From Pseudoxanthomonas sp. (lineage in GTDB: Bacteria > Pseudomonadota > Gammaproteobacteria > Xanthomonadales > Xanthomonadaceae), in assembly GCA_026785795.1 (NCBI GenBank), contig JAJAZJ010000147.1, forward strand, positions 1 to 5,126: a stretch of DNA of 5,126 nt. Direction: 5' to 3'. Shown piece after piece: positions 4,997-5,126 of this stretch. Numbering within the stretch: the first letter of the stretch is position 1; every line of letters begins with the position of its first letter. Under the pieces are notes generated by a model. The model had not been told where the DNA came from and ran no database searches. It saw only the letters and a program-made list of their open reading frames with translations. Both the position numbers and the translations under genes were made by a program.

Positions 4997-5126
4997 ATGA
5001 ACAACACGATCCGCGCCAGCGCACTGTTGCTGGCCATGAGCCTGCTGTTGCTCGCCGGCTGCGTCAGCCCAGGCGCCTACGGCAGCGATCCCGGCGGCTA
5101 TGGCAGCTATCCGGGCGGCTACGGGC
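4997..5126 (+). CDS. Gly/Tyr-repeat lipoprotein (partial, N-terminus only)
   Basis: ATG 4997 has GGGAG (4986-4990) six bases upstream and opens a frame that runs off the right edge after 43 codons. Residues 1-22 are a lipoprotein signal peptide: Arg6, a leucine-rich core and lipobox LAGC with Cys22. The mature start VSPGAY is followed by two copies of a seven-residue unit GS(D/Y)PGGY (29-35 and 36-42), encoded by 21-bp repeats at 5081-5101 and 5102-5122. Val at +2 suggests outer-membrane sorting. Gly/Tyr-rich lipoproteins of this kind often lead into a glycine-zipper or other small domain, but that part is not visible, so the family cannot be named. The 144 bases between this gene and the DUF427 gene show no terminator or clear promoter. 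Confidence 0.82.
   Translation, partial: MNNTIRASALLLAMSLLLLAGCVSPGAYGSDPGGYGSYPGGYG

Overview
The window looks like chromosomal DNA from a GC-rich gammaproteobacterium, most likely of the Xanthomonadaceae/Lysobacterales (Stenotrophomonas, Lysobacter and relatives). The reasons are base composition, the style of the proteins, and several intergenic palindromes with a GTAG head like the REP (SMAG-type) elements described in Stenotrophomonas. The assignment to a family is inference; no rRNA or other marker gene is present.

Layout. (1) Bases 1-1257, minus strand: the N-terminal two thirds of an SLC13-family permease with two cytoplasmic RCK_C/TrkA-C domains; its C-terminus lies beyond the left edge. 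(2) 1258-1596: divergent intergenic region. (3) 1597-1872, plus strand: a small acidic lipoprotein of unknown function followed by a strong intrinsic terminator (1891-1919). (4) 1920-2255: non-coding, with a T-rich tract and an inverted pair of REP palindromes. (5) 2256-3218, minus strand: a complete TerC-family membrane protein closely resembling Alx. Its 5' leader holds a yybP-ykoY (manganese-sensing) riboswitch at about 3295-3404 and a hairpin next to the ribosome binding site. (6) 3446-3474: another REP-like palindrome. (7) 3542-4225, minus strand: a secreted protein with six EF-hand calcium loops, interrupted by a Met/Lys/His/Asp pentapeptide repeat encoded by a 15-bp tandem repeat. (8) 4226-4567: intergenic, with a cluster of three REP stem-loops. 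(9) 4568-4852, plus strand: a DUF427 protein. (10) 4997 to the right edge, plus strand: the start of a Gly/Tyr-repeat lipoprotein.

The genes do not form one obvious operon; each has its own leader and most are flanked by REP elements. There is a loose metal/ion theme: an Mn-responsive exporter gene, a periplasmic Ca-binding protein with a His/Met-rich insert, and an anion permease. Joint function is not shown by the sequence. The strongest regulatory signal is the riboswitch-alx unit; the most unusual protein is the EF-hand protein with the MKHDS repeat. I found no CRISPR array, tRNA, rRNA, insertion sequence or phage gene.
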